From Pseudomonas brassicacearum subsp. neoaurantiaca (GTDB taxonomy: Bacteria > Pseudomonadota > Gammaproteobacteria > Pseudomonadales > Pseudomonadaceae), in the NCBI RefSeq assembly GCF_013608025.1, contig NZ_VDLV01000014.1:1-47357 (forward strand): DNA of 47,357 bases, written 5' to 3'. Below the pieces are notes generated by a model that saw nothing but the letters and a program-made list of their open reading frames with translations, did no database searches and was not told the origin of the DNA. Positions within the stretch are counted from its first letter, which is position 1. The number at the start of each line of letters is the position of its first letter. Below are positions 1 to 7,737 of this stretch, in pieces. A program made the translations under genes and the position numbers.

Positions 1-1232
1 GTGGGGGGGACGATCTTAGATTGGCTGGCGTCGGTCGCCGCCCTCATGTCGGTGCCGGGTGGGGTGGGGGTGGCTGTATGGTTTTTTTCGACTGACTTGG
101 CGGCTTGTGACTGGGCGGTGGTTTTTGGTGAGGCGCTGGTGATTTTTGGCTGTTTGCTGGGTGTGTTTGCGGGGGCTTCTATCTTTGGTTTGACGGCAGG
201 CGCCTGTACGACGGTGGGCGCGGCGCTGAGTACAGACGCTGGTGGTTTGAGCGGTTGCGGCTCTTCGACACTGGCCGCAAAATTTTGCCCGTTTTTGGAA
301 GTCGCTGCTTCCTTGAGTGGGACATTGTTGCGGGCATAAGTCAGGCCGACCTGTTTCTCGTTCGAGTAGTCCACTGTGGCTTTCATGAATTTCAGCCCAC
401 TGTCTATCTTTGCAAACGTCCCCTCGACCTTATTTGCCTCGATCACGACATGTTTCCTCGTGTCGATGTACTCGCCGGGTGCGGCTGAAATTTTCAGGGT
501 TGCATTGCCCAGCGTTGCGGTGCCACGGACCTTTATGGTGGCGCTGTCTCCTTCTGAGTTCACGCCGTAGATCAGTTTGGCGCTTTTCGACAGCTCCAGA
601 TTCTTTGTAATCGAAGGGGCTCCCCTCTTCGGATCGACCTCCAATTGACCCGCCACGCTTAGCGATTCGACTGTTCCAGAGCCGCTGAACATGGCTTTTT
701 CCCCAACGAAGATAGGTCCGGCCACGGTGCCCTGGTTATCAAACTTGCCGAGAACATGTACTTCACTGCCGATATGACCTGTGTTGATCAATTTGGCCTT
801 CGCCTCAATCAGGCTTCTCCCGCCAAAACTCTCGCTGTTGGACCATTCGCTTCGCTTGATCTGTAGGTCCTGGATGTTTTTTATCACGCCCAGTTTGTCC
901 CCCTTGGCCGTATCCAGTTGCAAGACGTTGGCGCCGCCGCCGCCGTCGACGAGCTCCATGAGCTTGCCTCGCCCGCTCACAACCACCAGATCGTCATGAT
1001 CGCCTCTCAACAGAGGTACACCGTCGGGACTGTCTTGGGGCTTGGTGATGTCGTAGCGCTCCGTGCCTGTGGCAGTCATGAACGCATCGAGGCGGGCTTG
1101 CATCTGGGCGGTAGTTTCGAAGGCTTTGATTTCCCCGGCAGCGGGCTGAGCCATCGAAACCTCGACACAGCCGAGTGCCAAGGCTATTGCCAGGGCGAGA
1201 TGTTGGGGCAGATATAAGTGTTGGGTAGGCAT
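1..1232 (-). CDS. Autotransporter-type secreted protein, 5' part (runs off left edge)
   Basis: The minus strand is open from an ATG at 1232 to the window edge, giving 410 codons without a stop. The first about 28 residues look like a signal peptide (hydrophobic ALAIALALG core, likely cleavage after SMA). Residues about 30-310 are rich in Gly, Asn, Val and Thr in short beta-strand-like repeats, ending in a segment resembling the end of autotransporter passengers (GEYID, VEGTFAKI, VDYSNEKQVGLTYARNN). A long Pro/Ala/Lys/Thr-rich stretch follows and could be a linker to an outer-membrane beta-barrel outside the window. The barrel itself is not visible, so the type V assignment is inference. No strong ribosome binding site precedes the ATG (AAGAGA about 10 bases upstream), and the frame is open further upstream, so the start is tentative. 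Confidence 0.6.
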   Translation of the reverse strand, partial: MPTQHLYLPQHLALAIALALGCVEVSMAQPAAGEIKAFETTAQMQARLDAFMTATGTERYDITKPQDSPDGVPLLRGDHDDLVVVSGRGKLMELVDGGGGANVLQLDTAKGDKLGVIKNIQDLQIKRSEWSNSESFGGRSLIEAKAKLINTGHIGSEVHVLGKFDNQGTVAGPIFVGEKAMFSGSGTVESLSVAGQLEVDPKRGAPSITKNLELSKSAKLIYGVNSEGDSATIKVRGTATLGNATLKISAAPGEYIDTRKHVVIEANKVEGTFAKIDSGLKFMKATVDYSNEKQVGLTYARNNVPLKEAATSKNGQNFAASVEEPQPLKPPASVLSAAPTVVQAPAVKPKIEAPANTPSKQPKITSASPKTTAQSQAAKSVEKNHTATPTPPGTDMRAATDASQSKIVPP

Positions 1233-1520
1233 CGAATGCGATCTCTTATGAAGGAGGTCGCACTTTAAAAATTTAACCTTGGGCGGCGATGTCAGCCACT
1301 CGCTCGCCGTTGGGACGATTCGGTGGATGCAATTTGTAGGATGCTTATGCTGCGATCAGCGTGTTGTCTCGGTGGCTTTCATGGTTCGAAGCTTTGCCCT
1401 ACGCCTCGCTAGCACCTTTCTATTTTGACTGGCGCTTGATGGGGTAATCACTGCCGCCGTTACCGCAGGAATCGATATACATCCCCCAAAAAATGCCTCG
1501 GAACGAAAGATCAAAACAGC
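1233..1520. other. Intergenic region upstream of the autotransporter gene
   Basis: No supported gene. It separates the end of the ABC permease from the autotransporter start and should hold the autotransporter promoter. No strong hairpin with a T tract and no repeat family member was recognised. Confidence 0.4.
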
Positions 1521-2354
1521 TCAGCGATTATGCAAATAAGCCTTCCCATAATGCCGCTCCATCCGCGCCTGAATCAGCTCCAGCGCAATCGACATCAACC
1601 AATAGATGATCGCCGCCGTGGTCAGCATCTCGATATAGCGATAGCTGGAACGACCGTAAGACTGCGCCAAAAACATCACCTCCCAGACCCCCATCACCGA
1701 GATCAGGGAAGAATCCTTGAGCATGGAAATGAATTGGTTGGTGGTCGGCGGGATGATGGTGCGCATGGCCTGGGGCAAGGTGACGCGCCAGAAGATCACG
1801 GTTTCGCTCAGGCCCAGGGCAAGGGAGGCTTCGCGTTGGCCGTTGGGGACGCCGAGGATGCCGGCGCGGAAGATTTCGCTCAGGTAGGCGCCATAGTTCA
1901 GCGACAGCGCGATGATACCGGCGGCGATGGCGCCGGGGACAACGCCCAGTTGCGGCAGGCCCAGGTAGATCAGCAGGATTTGTATCAATAACGGCGTACC
2001 GCGAAAGAACGACGCGTAGAAACTGGCGATGCCGAACGCCACCGCGCTGCTGGACAGCCGCGCCAGGGCGGTGATGAAGCCCAGCAAGGACGAAGCGACG
2101 ATCGAACACAGGCACAGGAACAACGTCAGCACCGCACCCTGCAAAAAGCCATTGGGCGCCAGGTGCACGCCCAGCAGGTTCGGCAGTTTGTCGAGGATGA
2201 TGGAGAACTTCAGGTCGAAGCTCAGGAAGAAACTGGCGAACAGCACCAGCATCGCCGCCCAGGTCAGGTACAGCCGGGTACGAAAACCGAAGATTTTTTG
2301 CAGGCGTGATTCAGCCACCGAAGGCGGTGGCTGAGGGGGTGGAAAAGAAGTCAT
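1521..2354 (-). CDS. Polar amino-acid ABC transporter permease (HisM/GlnP type)
   Basis: Inner-membrane permease of a polar amino-acid uptake system, 277 residues. Hydrophobic segments include about residues 25-45, 65-95 and several later ones. The conserved permease region carries FFRGTPLLIQ, followed by the EAA loop (EASLALGLSETVIFWRVTLPQA), which contacts the ATPase in this family. The start at 2354 is chosen because its ATG overlaps the TGA of the upstream binding-protein gene (ATGA), a translational coupling arrangement; a longer reading from 2378 would cut into that gene. No ATPase gene follows, so the complex probably borrows one or the gene lies elsewhere. The family is clear; the substrate is not known. 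Confidence 0.9.
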   Translation of the reverse strand: MTSFPPPQPPPSVAESRLQKIFGFRTRLYLTWAAMLVLFASFFLSFDLKFSIILDKLPNLLGVHLAPNGFLQGAVLTLFLCLCSIVASSLLGFITALARLSSSAVAFGIASFYASFFRGTPLLIQILLIYLGLPQLGVVPGAIAAGIIALSLNYGAYLSEIFRAGILGVPNGQREASLALGLSETVIFWRVTLPQAMRTIIPPTTNQFISMLKDSSLISVMGVWEVMFLAQSYGRSSYRYIEMLTTAAIIYWLMSIALELIQARMERHYGKAYLHNR

Positions 2355-3172
2355 TGGGTGATGTCGGCGCCGATCCATTTCTGCGAGAGTTTGCTCAAGG
2401 TGCCGTCCTGTTTCAACTGGGCAAAGACTTCACGCACCTTGCTGTCCCACTGCGCATCACCCTTCTCGATGGCCACCGAGTTCGGCTCGGAGTAGAGCGC
2501 CGCGCCGGCCAGCTTGAAGCGCTTGTCTTCGGTCAGGCGCGGCTGCGCGGTCACCAGGTTGGTCAGCACCGCGTCCAGGCGCACCCCGGCGCCCAGGCCC
2601 AGGTCTTGGAACGCCACGTTGTCGGTGTCGTACGGGGCGATCTGCACGTCGTCGAACGGATAGCTCAGTTGGGTATCTTCGGCGCCTTCGATCACCAGGT
2701 TCTTGTTCAGGTAGCTCTCGTAGCTGGAGGCGCTGGTCAGGCCGACTTTCTTGCCGCTCAAGTCCTTGGCGCCATGAATGCTGTCGTCCTTGGCGTTGAC
2801 CACGATCACCGCTGGCGAGGCGTAGTACTGCACCGGGAAATCGAACACTTCGGCGCGGGCCTTGCTCGGCGTCATGGAGCAGATGCAGATGTCATAGCGC
2901 CCGCTCCAATGACCGGCCGCGATCACGTCCCAGGACGGCGTTTCCAGGCGCAGTTTGACGCCGAGTTTCTGTGCTACGGCCTTGGCGACGTCCACGTCGA
3001 AACCGTCGAGTTGGTTCTGGTCATTGAGGAACGAGAACGGCGGGTAGCTTTCCATCAGCACGCCGACCAGCTCTTTTTTCTGCTCGATACGATCCAGGGT
3101 TGCGCCGGCAAACACCTGCGAAGACGCAGCCAGCAGACCCAGGCCCAGGGCCAGCAACGGTTGAAATTTCAT
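2351..3172 (-). CDS. Amino-acid ABC transporter substrate-binding protein
   Basis: Periplasmic solute-binding protein of family 3 (SBP_bac_3), 273 residues. A signal peptide occupies about residues 1-22 (cleavage near VFA). The mature domain starts with the typical LVGVLMESYPPFSFLND, then DGFDVDVAKAVAQKLGVKLRLE and a second-lobe start near GKKVGLTSASSYESYL. It is the first gene of a two-gene operon with the permease, overlapping by 4 bp. The operon is divergent from a homocysteine S-methyltransferase gene, which makes methionine or S-methylmethionine a reasonable guess for the ligand, by analogy with the mmuP-mmuM pairing of enteric bacteria; this is inference from context only. Confidence 0.9.
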   Translation of the reverse strand: MKFQPLLALGLGLLAASSQVFAGATLDRIEQKKELVGVLMESYPPFSFLNDQNQLDGFDVDVAKAVAQKLGVKLRLETPSWDVIAAGHWSGRYDICICSMTPSKARAEVFDFPVQYYASPAVIVVNAKDDSIHGAKDLSGKKVGLTSASSYESYLNKNLVIEGAEDTQLSYPFDDVQIAPYDTDNVAFQDLGLGAGVRLDAVLTNLVTAQPRLTEDKRFKLAGAALYSEPNSVAIEKGDAQWDSKVREVFAQLKQDGTLSKLSQKWIGADITQ

Positions 3173-3260
3173 GAGTGATCCCAGGCAGAAAAAGAGGTTG
3201 TGATTGACGCAAGAGTGCGCATTAAATAGTTATAAGAACAACTCCGGTAGTGAGTATTTT

Positions 3261-3274
3261 TCATAAGCTTATGA
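3261..3274. promoter_or_regulatory. Perfect 14-bp palindrome at the start of the methyltransferase gene
   Basis: TCATAAGCTTATGA is a perfect palindrome in the short divergent intergenic region between the ABC operon and the methyltransferase gene. It overlaps the ATG at 3271. It could be an operator, or could be incidental if translation starts at 3271. Confidence 0.3.
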
Positions 3275-4182
3275 GTGAATCGCATATGGGCGCAGCAACA
3301 GTCATTCTTGATGGCGGCATGGGCCGCGAACTGCAACGCCGGGGCGCGCCGTTCCGACAGCCCGAGTGGTCGGCCCTGGCCTTGAGCGAAGCGCCGCAGG
3401 CGGTAGAAGCCGTGCATGCGGCCTACATCGCCAGCGGCGCCAACGTGATCACCAGCAACAGCTACGCCGTGGTGCCGTTTCATATCGGTGAAGCGCGCTT
3501 TGCGGCCGAAGGTCAGGCGCTCGCCGCATTGGCCGGTGAGTTGGCGAGGCGGGCAGTGCAGGCTTCAGGCAAGCCAGTGCAAGTGGCCGGTTCGCTGCCG
3601 CCGCTGTTCGGCTCCTATCGTCCCGATCTGTTCGATGCGTCCCGCGCCAGTGAATTGCTGGCGCCCCTGGTGAACGGCCTGGCGCCCCACGTCGACCTGT
3701 GGCTGGCCGAAACTCAAAGCTCAACGATCGAGGCGCGAGCGATTCACGCCGGGCTGCCCAAGGATGGCAAGCCGTTCTGGCTGTCGTTTACCTTGAAAGA
3801 CGAAGACACCGACGAAGTCCCACGCCTGCGTTCCGGCGAACCGGTGACGGACGCTGCGGCGGTCGCGGCTGAACTGGGGGTCGAAACGCTGTTGTTCAAT
3901 TGCAGCCAGCCGGAGGTGATCGGCGCGGCGATCGATGCGGCGCGGGCAACCTTCGAGCGGTTGGGGGTGAAGATCCATATCGGCGCCTATGCCAATGCGT
4001 TCCCGCCGCAACCGAAGGAGGCGACGGCCAACGACGGGCTCGATCCCCTGCGCGAAGACCTCGACCCTCCGGGCTATTTGCAGTGGGCGGCTGACTGGCA
4101 GAAACGCGGAGCTAGCCATCTGGGCGGTTGCTGCGGGATCGGGCCGGAGCACATCGCGGTGTTGGCGCAACAGCTGCGCTGA
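3271..4182 (+). CDS. Homocysteine S-methyltransferase family protein
   Basis: Zinc-dependent methyltransferase of the MmuM/BHMT barrel family, 303 residues, expected to transfer a methyl group from S-methylmethionine or a similar donor to homocysteine, giving methionine. The N-terminal LDGGMGRELQRRG and SNSYAVVPFH segments are typical. The three zinc cysteines are visible: one in LFNCSQPEV and a pair in LGGCCGIGPEH near the C terminus. The start is uncertain: ATG at 3271 or at 3286 (MGAATVILDGG); neither has a strong ribosome binding site, and a GTG at 3250 is less likely. It is divergent from an amino-acid ABC operon, suggesting joint use of imported sulfur amino acids. The methyl donor is inferred from the family. 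Confidence 0.88.
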   Translation: MSESHMGAATVILDGGMGRELQRRGAPFRQPEWSALALSEAPQAVEAVHAAYIASGANVITSNSYAVVPFHIGEARFAAEGQALAALAGELARRAVQASGKPVQVAGSLPPLFGSYRPDLFDASRASELLAPLVNGLAPHVDLWLAETQSSTIEARAIHAGLPKDGKPFWLSFTLKDEDTDEVPRLRSGEPVTDAAAVAAELGVETLLFNCSQPEVIGAAIDAARATFERLGVKIHIGAYANAFPPQPKEATANDGLDPLREDLDPPGYLQWAADWQKRGASHLGGCCGIGPEHIAVLAQQLR

Positions 4183-4257
4183 GTCGTAACCGCCATTGCA
4201 AGCAGACACATCTCCACATTACGCAGTGGGGGCGTGTCTGCTCGCGGTCAGTGGCGA

Positions 4258-4944
4258 TCAGTCAACCGCATTCGATGACCGACACTGCACAAGGCCACGC
4301 ACCTGCCCATCCGCGGTCTGGTTCTCCTCGCTCAACCACCGTTCGAACCCTGCGCCGATCACCGGCCATTCCGAATCAAGCATCGAGTACCACGCCGTGT
4401 CGCGGTTCTGTCCCTTGACCACCATGTGCTGGCGGAACACGCCCTCGAAGGTGAAGCCCAATCGTTCGGCGGCATACCTGGAGCGGGCGTTGTCGTTGTT
4501 GCACTTCCATTCGAGCCGCCGGTAGCCCAACGCGAAGGCCTCTTTCGCCAGCAGGTAAACCGCTTCGGTGCTCTTGGGGGAGCGCTGCATGGGCGCGCCG
4601 AAGGTCACGTGGCCTATCTCGATGCGGCCCTGGCTCGGCACGATGGACATCAGGCTGAGGATGCCCTGTACCTCGCCACTGACGCGGTCGACCACGCTGA
4701 AGAAATACGGGTCGGTGTTGGCGGCATGGTTGTCCAGCCAGGCGTCGAAAGCGTTGCGATCCTTGAACGGCCCATAAGGCAAATAATCCCAAAGCTTCGG
4801 ATCTGCGCCAGGCCCTTCAAGCGCCTGCCAGAGGCCGTTCGCGTGACGAGCCGGATCGAGTTTTTCCAGGCGGATAAAACGCCCTTCGATCAACTGCGTA
4901 AACGGCGCCGGAACACCTTTCCAATCGGCGAGTGAAGTCGACAT
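4258..4944 (-). CDS. GNAT N-acetyltransferase (RimJ/RimL type)
   Basis: Acetyl-CoA-dependent acyltransferase of the RimJ/RimL-like GNAT branch, 228 residues. It opens with a RFIRLEKLDPARHANGLW segment, has a central strand region (GRIEIGHVTFGAPMQRSPKSTEA) and the GNAT C-terminal half with EWKCNNDNARSRYAAERLGF, where the Asn-Ala-Arg-Ser and Gly-Phe elements are characteristic. The ATG at 4944 is chosen over an upstream in-frame start at 5007 because AAGGAG lies at ideal spacing and the longer form would overlap the upstream gene. It is the last gene of a tight three-gene unit (10 bp after the other acetyltransferase). The substrate (a protein N terminus or a small amine) cannot be told from sequence. 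Confidence 0.88.
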   Translation of the reverse strand: MSTSLADWKGVPAPFTQLIEGRFIRLEKLDPARHANGLWQALEGPGADPKLWDYLPYGPFKDRNAFDAWLDNHAANTDPYFFSVVDRVSGEVQGILSLMSIVPSQGRIEIGHVTFGAPMQRSPKSTEAVYLLAKEAFALGYRRLEWKCNNDNARSRYAAERLGFTFEGVFRQHMVVKGQNRDTAWYSMLDSEWPVIGAGFERWLSEENQTADGQVRGLVQCRSSNAVD

Positions 4945-4954
4945 GCTGCGCTCC

Positions 4955-5401
4955 TTAAAGGGCTTTGCGAAATTGAATGAAGCCCGGGCGTTCGGCAATG
5001 CGTTCATAGAGCTGGATCGCCGTGGCGTTGGTTTCGTGGGTCAACCAGTGCACCTTGCAGCAACCGTCAGCCTTGGCAGTAGCGTAGACGAACTCAATGA
5101 GCTGACGACCCACACCGGTGCCGCGGCTCTGCTCTGTCACCAGCAGATCTTGCAGGTAGCAGGAGTTTTCGATGCTCCAGTTCGAGCGGTGGTAAATAAA
5201 GTGCACCAAGCCCACCGCCTGATCGCCGTGCCAGGCCAGGGCCGCATGGGTCGGTTCATGCTCATCAAGCACGCGTTGCCAGGTGCTTTGGCTGACTGCG
5301 TCCGGCAGTTCGGTGTTGTAGAAGCGCAGGTAGGCTTGCCACAACGGCAGCCAGGCGGCGTGATCGCTGGAGGTGACGAGGCGGATTTCGGTCTGGGTCA
5401 T
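4955..5401 (-). CDS. GNAT family N-acetyltransferase
   Basis: Small soluble acetyltransferase, 148 residues. The acetyl-CoA pyrophosphate loop is visible as VTEQSRGTGVGRQLI (R/Q-x-x-G-x-G/A type), preceded by the YLQDLLV strand, with the C-terminal NATAIQLYERIAERPGFIQF. The start at 5401 is preferred because AAAGGA sits 6 bases upstream; an ATG at 5407 would overlap the upstream gene's TGA but leaves no spacing from that ribosome binding site. It follows a PaiB-like gene. A PaiB protein paired with a GNAT recalls paiAB of Bacillus, where PaiA acetylates polyamines. That parallel is suggestive but the order is reversed here and the substrate is unknown. Confidence 0.9.
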   Translation of the reverse strand: MTQTEIRLVTSSDHAAWLPLWQAYLRFYNTELPDAVSQSTWQRVLDEHEPTHAALAWHGDQAVGLVHFIYHRSNWSIENSCYLQDLLVTEQSRGTGVGRQLIEFVYATAKADGCCKVHWLTHETNATAIQLYERIAERPGFIQFRKAL

Positions 5402-5403
5402 GT

Positions 5404-6045
5404 TCATTCCTTTGGCGATAGGTCTGGCATCAGGTGCGCCAGGGCTTGGTCACGCGGGTCGGGGCTGGCGGCGAGCCCGTTGCGTACGCCCGTGGCATCG
5501 GCGGGGCTACGGTTCTGGCTGAGCTTGCGTTTGCCTTCCAGGCGCTGGATGGGCAGGACAAAACCGACGATGGCCTTGAGCATGCTGTCGATGTACTCCG
5601 CCGGTGCATCATCGATCTTCCAGGGTTGGGCGCGGCCGGTTTCGTGGTGGTCGGTCAGGGCGCCGACCAGGCTGCGCAGTCGATGGGGATCGCTGAACAC
5701 CTCTGCGGTGCAGTAGGCATGTACTGCCAAGTAGTTCCAGGTCGGTACGACTTTGCCGTGCTCCGCCTTGCCGGGGTAGAAAGCCGGGCTCACGTAAGCG
5801 TCGGCCCCGGCGAATATCACCAACGCTTCGGCGCCTGCCTCCAAGTCGCGCCATTGCGGATTGGCTCGGGCCATGTGTCCATGGAGGCTTCCATTGGGCC
5901 CCTGCTCTGTGTCCAGCAACAGCGGCAAATGGCTGGCTTGCAAGCCGTGTTCACCGTGGGTGATCAATACGGCCAGGCGGCAATCGCCCATCATCTGGTG
6001 CAGTTGGGGCAGGTCTTCCACGGCAAAGTTCTTTGGGTTGTACAT
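5404..6045 (-). CDS. FMN-binding negative transcriptional regulator (PaiB family)
   Basis: Protein of 213 residues matching the PaiB/FMN-binding split-barrel family, usually described as negative regulators although the fold is flavin binding. It starts MYNPKNFAVEDLPQLHQMM, as is normal for the family, and contains the conserved HLPLLLD, GHMARANPQW and VPTWNYLAVHAYC segments. The ATG at 6045 has AAGGAAAA upstream; the longer open frame from 6168 overlaps the divergent regulator gene and is rejected. It leads an operon with two GNAT genes and is divergent from a MocR-type regulator, which probably controls it because MocR genes commonly regulate a divergent neighbour. Its biochemical role here is not established. 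Confidence 0.9.
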   Translation of the reverse strand: MYNPKNFAVEDLPQLHQMMGDCRLAVLITHGEHGLQASHLPLLLDTEQGPNGSLHGHMARANPQWRDLEAGAEALVIFAGADAYVSPAFYPGKAEHGKVVPTWNYLAVHAYCTAEVFSDPHRLRSLVGALTDHHETGRAQPWKIDDAPAEYIDSMLKAIVGFVLPIQRLEGKRKLSQNRSPADATGVRNGLAASPDPRDQALAHLMPDLSPKE

Positions 6046-6146
6046 GGAGATTTTCCTTGGCGAATACCTGCATCCTAGGCAGGATATTGGTCTGTTGTAA
6101 GAGCCACTTTCAGGCAATTCAGTAGAACCATTCAGGAGTACAGTCA

Positions 6147-7694
6147 ATGAACGACGCCGTCCCGCCACTGTCCTTCAACCCTGCCGGAATTGAGCTCGAT
6201 CGTCGCCAGGGCCTGAGTCGTCAGCTTTATCAGGCGTTGCGTTCGCGGGTGCTGGACGGGCGGCTTGCCAGCGGCACGCGTTTGCCGGCCAGCCGTGACC
6301 TGGCAACGGCCTTGTCCATTTCACGCAACAGCGTGGTACGTGCCTACGATCAGCTCTACGCCGAGGGTTTCATTGAAGGACGGGTCGGTGACGGTACGTA
6401 CGTGGCGAAGTTGTCTTCATCGGCGCTTGCGCTCCAGAACTTATCCACAAAAATGTCCACAGGGTTTTCAACAAGCTTACCCACAGCTTTATCCACAGAC
6501 TGGCTTGATTTGCCTGTGGGTCCATCCAGTAGAGTTATCCACAGCGGTGCGTTGGCCCGCGTCGAAAAACACCATCTGCCCCAGCCGCCGGCTGGACCAC
6601 CCAGGGCGTTTCGGGTCGGCGTCCCGGCGTTTGATCTGTTCCCGTTTGACGTGTGGGCCAAGCTGAACGCGGCTTTCTGGCGCAAGCCCGACTTGGAGCA
6701 GCTGTGTTATGGCGATGCCCAAGGTGATGCGCGCTTGCGCAATTTGATTGCCGCTTATTTGCGCAGCTCCCGAGGCCTGCATTGCACAGCTGAACAAATT
6801 GTGATCACCAGCGGCGCCCAGCAGGGCATCAGCCTTTGTGCACAGCTGCTGGTGGACCCTGGCGACATCGTGGCCGTGGAAAATCCAGGCTATCGCGCCG
6901 CCGGGCATGCGTTTTCCGTCGCAGGGGGCGATGTGAAAGGAGTGCCGGTGGACAGTGACGGTCTCGATTGCACGAAACTCGATACGTTGAGCAATTGTCG
7001 GCTGGCTTACGTCACACCGTCCCATCAGTATCCGACCGGAGTCGTCATGAGCCTCGCTCGCCGTCTGGAACTGCTAGCCTGGGCCGAGCGCAATAATGGT
7101 TGGATCGTCGAGGACGACTATGACGGCGAATACCGTTACAGCGGTGCGCCGCTGGCGCCGTTGGCCGCATTGGATCGCCAGGGACGAGTCTTGTACATCG
7201 GGACGTTCGGCAAAGTCGCCTTTCCGGCCCTGCGTCTGGGCTATCTGGTATTGCCGCCTGGGCTGGTCGACGCCTTCGCCCGACGCCGTGCGGTGGATAT
7301 GCGCCATTCCGAAGTCAGCACCCAGGCGGTGATGGCCGAATTCATGGCCGCCGGGCATTTTCAACGGCATATCAGGCGCATGCGGAGGGCCGCACTGGCT
7401 AGGCGGGATGCCCTGCTGGCGGGCTGGCCGAAGAATGTCGCGGGCGTTGGCGCGCTGCAAGCTGTCGTGGCGGGGCTGCATGTCTCGGTACCGGTGGACA
7501 CAGTTGAACGTGAACGTGAGTTGGTAGCAAAAGCGGCCGCCGTTGGTATCGAGATCAATGCGCTGAGCGGCTACTGGTTACCCGACACGGAGCAGGCTCA
7601 CTTACGTGCCGGGCTGGTGCTGGGATTCGCGGCCACGCCGCCAGCGGCGATTGGCGCCGCCTTGGCGAGCCTGGAAAAAGCCTGGAAGCCTTGA
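6147..7694 (+). CDS. MocR/GntR family regulator with aminotransferase-like domain
   Basis: Transcription factor of 515 residues made of an N-terminal GntR winged helix (about residues 15-85, with LPASRDLATALSISRNSVVRAYDQL) and a C-terminal fold-type I aminotransferase-like domain that binds PLP. The probable PLP lysine is K356 in YIGTFGKVAFPALRLGYL; the family usually has Ser before this Lys, here Gly. The interdomain linker, about residues 99-135, is odd: it is encoded by a 12-bp tandem repeat whose core is the DnaA-box nonamer (see separate entries). CAGGAG precedes the ATG. It is divergent from paiB and probably regulates the paiB-GNAT-GNAT operon, perhaps in response to a PLP adduct; this is inference from family habit. 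Confidence 0.92.
   Translation: MNDAVPPLSFNPAGIELDRRQGLSRQLYQALRSRVLDGRLASGTRLPASRDLATALSISRNSVVRAYDQLYAEGFIEGRVGDGTYVAKLSSSALALQNLSTKMSTGFSTSLPTALSTDWLDLPVGPSSRVIHSGALARVEKHHLPQPPAGPPRAFRVGVPAFDLFPFDVWAKLNAAFWRKPDLEQLCYGDAQGDARLRNLIAAYLRSSRGLHCTAEQIVITSGAQQGISLCAQLLVDPGDIVAVENPGYRAAGHAFSVAGGDVKGVPVDSDGLDCTKLDTLSNCRLAYVTPSHQYPTGVVMSLARRLELLAWAERNNGWIVEDDYDGEYRYSGAPLAPLAALDRQGRVLYIGTFGKVAFPALRLGYLVLPPGLVDAFARRRAVDMRHSEVSTQAVMAEFMAAGHFQRHIRRMRRAALARRDALLAGWPKNVAGVGALQAVVAGLHVSVPVDTVERERELVAKAAAVGIEINALSGYWLPDTEQAHLRAGLVLGFAATPPAAIGAALASLEKAWKP
6441..6500 (+). repeat. Five 12-bp tandem units with DnaA-box-like cores
   Basis: Five adjacent 12-bp units start at 6441, 6453, 6465, 6477 and 6489. 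Their first nine bases are TTATCCACA, ATGTCCACA, TTTTCAACA, TTACCCACA and TTATCCACA. Units 1 and 5 match the Escherichia coli DnaA-box consensus exactly, unit 4 has one mismatch, and units 2 and 3 have two each. The period is a multiple of three and the array lies in frame in the linker of the MocR gene, encoding a degenerate four-residue repeat (LSTK, MSTG, FSTS, LPTA, LSTD). Whether DnaA binds is untested. Confidence 0.75.
6535..6543 (+). promoter_or_regulatory. Additional exact DnaA-box nonamer, out of register with the array
   Basis: TTATCCACA occurs again 46 bp after the last array copy. It is read in a different frame (Val-Ile-His-Ser rather than Leu-Ser-Thr), so shared peptide sequence does not explain it. 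It brings the number of exact nonamers to three within 103 bp. Confidence 0.6.
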
Positions 7695-7696
7695 GG

Positions 7697-7731
7697 CCGG
7701 GCGCCAGGGCGGCAATTGCCCTGGCGCCCGG
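7697..7731. terminator. Strong GC hairpin between convergent genes
   Basis: Two perfect 14-base arms (7697-7710 and 7718-7731) around a 7-base loop lie between the convergent MocR and toxin-like genes. Neither strand has a T tract, so it may be a weak bidirectional terminator or an mRNA 3' stabiliser. Confidence 0.5.
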
Positions 7732-7737
7732 TCTCGA

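Noticed and set aside
1..1217. Plus-strand open frames at the left edge (for example 1-339 and 918-1217)
   Set aside because: They are complements of the autotransporter frame, which has a signal peptide and coherent repeats; the plus frames overlap each other and lack ribosome binding sites.
6836..6844. TTGTGCACA as a further DnaA box in the MocR gene
   Set aside because: Two mismatches to TTATCCACA, including the third position, and isolated from the cluster.
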